Shown here one piece after another: positions 58,515 to 64,000 of a stretch of DNA of 64,000 nt. A model generated the notes under the pieces. The model was given only the letters and a program-made list of their open reading frames with translations. It did no database searches and was not told where the DNA came from. A program made the position numbers and the translations under genes. Positions within the stretch are counted from its first letter, which is position 1. Every line of letters begins with the position of its first letter. Source of the DNA: Curvularia sp. ZM96 (lineage: Eukaryota > Ascomycota > Dothideomycetes > Pleosporales > Pleosporaceae); NCBI GenBank assembly GCA_022457065.1, contig JAJGBQ010000005.1, positions 3,348,001 through 3,412,000 of the forward strand, in the 5' to 3' direction.

Positions 58515-59847
58515 GCCGCCTTGTTCGCAGGTCCCTTAATATGCACACGAATGAGGGCGGCGGTGCCTGTACGCCACCCATTAGGACACACGAGTTGACG
58601 GAGCGCCCATGCAGGCCCTGCTCCACATGACTGGTCCTTCGCACCGACCGCCCGATGCATTTGTGGTTCCATAACGGGAAACCCGCCAACACGGTATCAA
58701 AAGCATGAGCTTGCTTAGTTTCTTACTTGCTGTTAACTGATGGATACCACGGATTATTTTGGGGACATTGTTTAACTTTTTTTTTTATCTGTCGAGAGAG
58801 ATCGATATCTGAGTGCACGCTGAGCGGTTCACGAATGTCATGACGTTATGGCCTTTGATATCCGGATCGCGCATCTACCTGTGGGTAGCAGCGCTAGCAT
58901 CCAAGTTTGGGTTTTTCTGGCGAAGAAGAGCTGGGGAAGGATTGAGATGGGCTTCATCATCTCAGCTTATGGCGAACACATGCATGTACTTTCTCTAATC
59001 ACCAACCCCTCACCCCACCTCGCCCGCTACCACCACCACCATCCCTGCTACACACCGTCACTCCTACCGATACCTACTAGATACAACCAATCAAGATATT
59101 ATGTCGACACGAGGGGGTTTCGGCTGCTGGCTGCATGTGAAGTAACTGCTGAGGCGATGGTGATGTGCTAAAGGGGCAGGGCGAAGGCGTGGAGATGAGT
59201 TGGCCTTTGCACAGGCACGGCGAGGCTGCGAACGGCTGGACCCTCGCCGCCGGCGGGCTAGCGCATGTACGTCATGGTCCGCGCTTGGACACGAAGCACA
59301 GGACCCAAATGCCGTTGGCCGCCGCGACTGAACAGCGCAGCCAGCATGGGACCACTGCTTCGTGTACCGCAGCTCAACACGTCGACACGCTCAGTGTTGT
59401 GGCGAGGGCGCAACGGGGCGGCTGTCGCTGGAGGCGCGGCAGCCCTCTGATGCGGTGAGGTTCGGCAGCAGAGCTCGCTTATCCTTCTATGCGAGCCAGG
59501 TTCAGTAGTACCAGGGATCGCCCAGAAAGGCCGGAGATTGGTAGACTAGAGAGCACCGCATCGCTTTGACGCCCGACCGATTTCCGAGGCTGGCCTGGCA
59601 GCTGTTGTCTTTTCATGAGCTATGCTGTTCTGGGCAGGGGCGGCATGCTGGTTAAAGATGATTCTTCTTGACCGCACATTCCCTCGTTTCCTCTCTCGTC
59701 CCAGCACGCCTCCACAGACTTTTCTTCATTGTCCAAACACACACAGATTCACTCAACTTCACGAATCCGCCACAACTCGGCCACCAAAAGAAGAAACACG
59801 TCTTCACACCAGCACAGCCAGCATTAAGCAGGCACACTCCGGAAGCC
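58515..59847. other. Intergenic region
   Basis: 3' flank of the KH gene (a T-run near 58780) and promoter of the gene at 59848. Open frames up to about 107 codons lack domains. Nothing else is seen. Confidence 0.5.
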
Positions 59848-60519
59848 ATGGCACCCGTTCAGACACAAACCATGACCACCCACCAGTTCGACAACCCCGT
59901 CACAGTCATCCGGGCCTCCGGACGGATATCCAAGCCACCGGCGCGCTCGACGCGCACACAAACCAAGGCCCTCCTCTCACACTCGCCACAAATCCCTACA
60001 GCACACCCAGACATTAACATCACACTCCTGCGCAACAAGCTGCTCCTGCAATGCCGGAGATACATCCCCTCGGACCTCCTCCATGAAGCGTTGGCAGACG
60101 GCCTCTACTCACGCGCCACGCACTGGATCACGCCGTGTTCGAGTGCCGCGTCTAAATTTGGCAAGCGGAAAAGATACTACGTGCTTGACTCGTCGACCTT
60201 CACGTTTCAGTCCCTCGGCAGCGCGTGGGAGGCGCGGATCCTTTCGGGTGGCAGCCAGCCCATTGACGCGGGTAACGGAGTCGTCATTTTTGTCAAGGAG
60301 AGGAAAGAGTGGAATGCCTTTATGGCGGGGTACAGGAGGCAGGGCAAGAGAGCGGGGCAGTTGATGAAGCTGAAGCAAAAAGACACAGAGAGAGGGTGGA
60401 GGGACGCCTGGAAGCGCAAGTGCGGTATGGAAGAGAGTAGTGGCAAGGAAGTCAATGCCGGACCCATGTGGGTGCTGGTCAAGAGCGCGGTTGCGAAGAT
60501 TGTCAAGGGCGAGGCCTGA
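59848..60519 (+). CDS. Hypothetical basic protein, 223 residues
   Basis: Not recognised. Intronless frame. The first 50 residues are Thr/Pro/Gln-rich and probably disordered. The middle has a helical start (ITLLRNKLLLQCRRYIPSDL), then a conserved-looking patch with aromatic residues (SRATHWITPC, KRKRYYVLDSSTFTFQSLG, VVIFVKERKEWNAFMAGYRR). The end is strongly basic (KRAGQLMKLKQKDTERGWRD, WKRKCG). No membrane segment or signal peptide is seen. The start at 59848 has a good context (GCCATGG) and removes a Ser/Thr/His-rich upstream extension. The gene lies among core genes and could be a conserved fungal protein of unknown function. Nuclear or RNA-related action would be a guess. Confidence 0.65.
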   Translation: MAPVQTQTMTTHQFDNPVTVIRASGRISKPPARSTRTQTKALLSHSPQIPTAHPDINITLLRNKLLLQCRRYIPSDLLHEALADGLYSRATHWITPCSSAASKFGKRKRYYVLDSSTFTFQSLGSAWEARILSGGSQPIDAGNGVVIFVKERKEWNAFMAGYRRQGKRAGQLMKLKQKDTERGWRDAWKRKCGMEESSGKEVNAGPMWVLVKSAVAKIVKGEA

Positions 60520-61322
60520 GACGGTGAGGACGATGTGTGTTTTGCACTTTCTCTGCAGTCAGAATGAGGCGGAGAGAGAGGGCAAAGCCTGGGTGAGCGG
60601 GGTGGGGGGGAGCGAGCGAGTGGGCATCAGCAGGCCGGCGGGATCTGAAGGGCTAGGCCTCGGCGTTTTTCTCCTTTGCATCATTTCTTAGCGAGCATTT
60701 TTTAGACACGACCTTTTATGATGGCTGGGGGCGGTAAGCGCGTGCGTAGCGCCAACATCGCCCTCTGGAGAGTAGATATGGCACATATCCTCAATAACAC
60801 ACAAAAAAGTTTACCAACTGAAACGGCCCGGTGCAAATACGTTCCCTCCCTCAGCTGGTGCTCTCGGCCTTTTTTTGTGTGCCTCTGCCTTGTCGCCCAC
60901 CCCTTCTCTCCCCGCCCTCAGCCTTCAGACGTCCGGCCCCACAGGGGACATGGCGGGTGGCCGCGCTAGTCGCCCCTCGGTTCCGAAACACTAGCTTCCG
61001 AATTCCGATCCTTGAGAGGCTCAACCGTGGCTCGTGGCTCGTGCCGCTCACATTTAGCGTTCTCCGTCTTAGCTCCGGCGCGAGGCTGTTGAAGCCACGG
61101 TTGTCAAGGGAAAAAGGCAACTGAAGACAGGTGTCACTCTTTTTTGCTCATTTCATTTATTGTCGACTTGCCAGCGCAGGATTCTCTACTCTTGCGACTT
61201 GCCCTGTGTATTTTTTTTCTTCGACCGCGCCTACGTCGGCTTTCCTTGAGCGCTCGAGTGTGCGCCTATCCGCTCCTTTATAGCCGCGCCCTTGACATAG
61301 GATTCACGACGTCGCATTCGCA
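60520..61322. promoter_or_regulatory. Intergenic region and HUT1-type gene promoter
   Basis: 3' flank of the hypothetical gene, then the promoter of the transporter gene, with T-rich and C/T-rich runs at about 61137-61230 close to the start codon. No gene is supported. Confidence 0.5.
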
Positions 61323-62632
61323 ATGGCACAAGCAGTGCGCCGCAAAGGCAACGAAACCAACGGCCATGTCAACGGACATGTGCACCACCGTCTCGACGAT
61401 GCCGTACACTCGATTGAGCAGAAACTAGAGGAGCAGGCCGAGCTGCATGCGCGCAACCCGAAGGAGCAGAAGGAGGCAGGACTGTTCCAGCTCGTCATTT
61501 GCGTCGCTGGTATCTATGGAAGTTTGTAAGTATCTTATAAGAGATGTACAAGAATCTGCGACTGACGGCGCGTCAACACAGCATGACATGGGCCTGGATC
61601 CAAGAGCGTTTAACCACCACCACCCATGGGCCGCGAAACGAGCGCTTTACCTACTCCATCTTCCTCAACACAGTACAATCCGCCTTCGCCGCCATAACCG
61701 GCCTCGCCTACCTCTTCCTGTCCGCGCCCAAAGACCCAAAAACCGGTGCGCGCAAGGTGCTCCCCATCTTCCCCTCACGCAGCATCCTCGTGCCCCTCGT
61801 CGGCATCGCCCTAACCTCGTCCCTCGCCTCGCCCTTTGGCTACGCCAGCCTCAAACACATTGACTATGTGACCTTCATCCTCGCCAAAAGCTGTAAACTA
61901 CTGCCGGTCATGTTCCTCCACATCTCTCTCTTCCAAAAGCGGTACCCCCTCTACAAATACGCCGTCATCGGCTTCGTAACCCTCGGCGTAGCAGTCTTCA
62001 CCCTGTACTCGCCCTCGACGGCCAAAAAAGCCGCGAAAAAAGGTGCCAACACCAATGCCGAAGCCTCGCACGCCATCGGCCTCATCTTGCTCGGCGTGAA
62101 CCTGCTCTTCGACGGCTTGACCAACACAGTCCAAGACCACATCTTCACTTCCTTCAAGGGCTTCACCGGCCCCCAAATGATGTGTGCTCAGAATATCATT
62201 TCTACCCTGCTTACCGTATCGTACCTGCTACTAACCCCTCTCCTCGCCTCCTCCCCGCTCGCCGCCTCCCTCGGCCTATCATCCACCTCCGAACTCGCCT
62301 CCGCTCTCAACTTCATCAAGGCTTACCCCTCCGTCGGCTGGGACGTCCTCATGTTCTCCGCCTGCGGCGCCATCGGCCAGGTCTTCATCTTTCATACCCT
62401 CGCGCACTTTAGTAGTTTGTTGTTGGTTACTGTGACTGTGACCAGGAAGATGCTGACCATGGTGTGGAGTGTCTGGTGGTTTGGACACGAGATTACGGGC
62501 ATGCAGTGGGTCGGCGTGGGATTGGTGTTTGGGGGCATTGGAGCCGAGGCCGCCATGGGGAGGAGGGAGAAGGCCAAGAAGGCTGCGACTGCGGCTGCTG
62601 CGAAAAAGGCTGAGGCGGAGAAGAAGAGGTAA
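61323..62632 (+). CDS. UAA-type nucleotide-sugar transporter (HUT1-like)
   Basis: Two exons, 61323-61525 and 61582-62632, product 417 residues, matching the length of HUT1/UDP-galactose transporters. A soluble 50-residue N terminus is followed by about ten hydrophobic segments (for example LFQLVICVAGIYGSL, FAAITGLAYLFLSA, YAVIGFVTLGVAVFTLY, AIGLILLGVNLLFDGLTNTV). Family motifs include MTWAWIQERLTT, LAKSCKLLPVMFLHI, DHIFTSFKGFTGPQMMCAQN and GQVFIFHTLAHFSSLLLVTV, then TVTRKMLTM. The C terminus is Lys-rich (KKAEAEKKR) and ends close to the dilysine pattern used for ER retrieval, in line with ER location of Hut1 proteins. The likely role is UDP-sugar exchange across the ER membrane for glycosylation or folding. 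The substrate is inferred from the family. The splice joins TT|C (Phe) across a 56-nt intron. Confidence 0.9.
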
Positions 62633-63019
62633 AGATCGTTTGAGGGTTTGAAGGTGTTGTATAGGCGTGTTTTTGGAGTGTACATGGGAGATGTTGACTT
62701 TGTTTGATGATTTTTCTTTTTATATATAAGTTCGGATTTGATTTTTTTTTCTTTTCTTGTTCTCCATGTAACTTGGTTGAAAGACAAGAAAAGTGAAGAA
62801 AGTTAGATATCATAGAATGAGTTGCCTAGAAATGTTTAAAAAAAAAGTATCATATACATTGGGAAAGAAAGAAACAGGCGAATTTGTCTTTATCAAAAAC
62901 GCGTCGCTTGGATTCCTCTTCTGTCTATGTCACAGTTATTTCCACACTGTTTACAGCACACGAGTCTAACCCATCAACAACATAACATCATACTCACTCA
63001 ACAACATCGAATCCCAAAC
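62633..63019. other. Convergent 3' flanks
   Basis: Gap between the ends of the HUT1-like gene (plus) and the acyl-CoA ligase gene (minus). AT-rich with T-runs and an A-run near 62840. No gene is seen. Confidence 0.55.
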
Positions 63020-64000
63020 CTACCCTACAACCCCTTTCCTCGCCCACTCCCTCAGCATATTCTTCTGAATCTTGCCCGTACTCGTTTTGGGCAACTCCTT
63101 CACCACCACCACCTCCCTCGGCACCATGAACCGACTAATATGGCTGTTTTCCTTGGCCCACTGTATGACCTCGGCCCCCAGCGTCTGACTATCCACAGCG
63201 TTGGGATCCTTCGTTGTAACGAACGCCTTGGGCCGCTCCCCCCAGTGGGAATCCGGGACGGCGCAGACGCCGACTTCGAGGATGGCTGGGTGCGTGGAGA
63301 GCATTGCTTCGAGGGCGACGGAGGAGATGTTTTCGCCGCCTATGATTTATCAAAGAAATCATATGTCAGCGAAAAAAGAAGGAGTTTTTTTTTTGGATGG
63401 GAAAAAAAGGGGGGGAGGGTAAATATACGTACCACTAATAATGATATCCTTTGCTCGATCGAGAATCTGAATTGCGCCGTCGGGATGCCACACAGCCAGA
63501 TCACCAGTATGCAGCCACCCGCCGTCCCAGAGTTTTTTCGTTGCCTCGGCATCTTTGTAGTATCCCTTTGCGCAAATATTGCCGTTGAAAATGATTTCAC
63601 CGATTTCTTTGCCGTTGCGCTCCACGTCGGTTAAGACGCCGGCAGGCTGCTCTGTCTTGATGACGCGCAGGGCTTTGGATACGACGAAGCCGTGGCCCTG
63701 GCGTGCCATGCGGCTGTATTTTTCCTTGTCGGGAAGCGTGTCCCATTCCGGCATGTGATAGCCTTTTGTAATGGGTCCGTAGGTTTCGGTTAGGCCGTAG
63801 ACGTGGACGGGGTGCAGGTTCAGGTTTGACATTTGCTCGAAAAGCCAGGCTGAGGGTGGGGAGGCGGCCACAGTGACACGTACGGGTTGGGGTAGGCGCT
63901 CTGCTTCTTTGGCTGCACAGAGAAGCGTGTTGACGGTTGGCGCGGCGTTGAAGTGCGTTATGCCCTCTTCCTTGAGCAGGCGCCAGATCTCGGGGTAGTC
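63020..64000 (-). CDS. AMP-dependent acyl-CoA ligase, partial (3' part)
   Basis: Minus strand, cut by the right edge of the window. Visible exons are 64000-63433 (5' end outside) and 63339-63020, separated by a 93-nt GT-AG intron with a purine-rich interior on the plus strand. The 295 visible residues belong to the C-terminal half of an ANL-superfamily enzyme (acyl/aryl-CoA synthetase). Seen: YGLTETYGP (A5-type motif), GEIIFNGNICAKGYYK, WLHTGDLAVWHPDGAIQILDR (A7/A8), IIISGGENISSVALE, GVCAVPDSHWGERPKAFV and the catalytic-lysine motif LPKTSTGKIQKNMLR (A10). It activates a carboxylic acid to the acyl-adenylate and then the CoA thioester. The substrate (medium-chain fatty acid or aromatic acid) is unknown. 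No C-terminal SKL-type peroxisomal signal is present (ends KGVVG). Confidence 0.9.

Noticed and set aside
1..64000. tRNA genes, rRNA, CRISPR arrays and intact transposons
   Set aside because: No T-loop-like GGTTCGAATCC context with a plausible cloverleaf, no regularly spaced direct repeats, and no transposase or reverse-transcriptase motifs were seen. A scan with dedicated software was not possible.

Overview
The window is nuclear DNA of a filamentous ascomycete, most likely a Dothideomycete of the Pleosporales. The evidence is short GT-AG introns (mostly 45-110 nt), about one gene per 2.7 kb on both strands, three HET-domain genes, a pisatin-demethylase-like P450, a family GH3 beta-glucosidase and typical fungal orthologues (forkhead/FHA regulator, Stm1-like protein, HUT1-type transporter). 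The order is inferred from protein style only. No database search was possible. Twenty-four protein-coding genes are called, 23 complete and one cut by the right edge. Exon borders were read by hand and each spliced model was checked for frame.

Left part (1-10.5 kb): accessory region. Two HET-domain genes on the minus strand (2071-3633 and 8191-9558) flank a lone four-exon P450 (5646-7405), with long stretches that hold no visible gene.

Centre-left (10.5-34.7 kb): mostly core genes. In order: a putative mitochondrial protein with four SMP/LEA-like repeats; an arrestin-fold protein (minus) divergent from a bZIP factor (plus) across a 2 kb GC-rich interval; an Stm1/HABP4-family RNA- or ribosome-binding protein convergent with an RBR ubiquitin ligase across a polypurine tract; a secreted GH3 beta-glucosidase; a forkhead/FHA transcription factor; and a small twin-CX9C protein resembling the complex I NDUFS5 subunit.

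Centre (35-46.7 kb): second accessory region. It holds a third HET gene, a five-exon multi-pass membrane protein of a fungus-restricted type with a possible frameshift at an A8 run, an unrecognised 175-residue protein, about 2.9 kb without a supported gene but with coding-like relics, and a secreted Ala/Glu/Lys-rich protein with Gly-rich ends.

Right part (47-64 kb): core genes again. It holds a coiled-coil protein, a YwbE-like protein with a C-terminal zinc finger, a TPR/J-domain co-chaperone divergent from a Yippee protein, a zinc alcohol dehydrogenase, a triple-KH RNA-binding protein, an unrecognised basic protein, a HUT1-type nucleotide-sugar transporter and, convergent with it, the 3' part of an AMP-dependent acyl-CoA ligase.

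No rRNA, tRNA, CRISPR array, intact transposon or secondary-metabolite backbone gene was recognised. Nothing seen amounts to a clearly new multi-gene system. The most unusual items are the SMP-repeat mitochondrial protein, the HET gene beside a membrane protein with the A8 frameshift, the bookended secreted repeat protein, and the HET gene carrying an extra Cys-rich N-terminal part.
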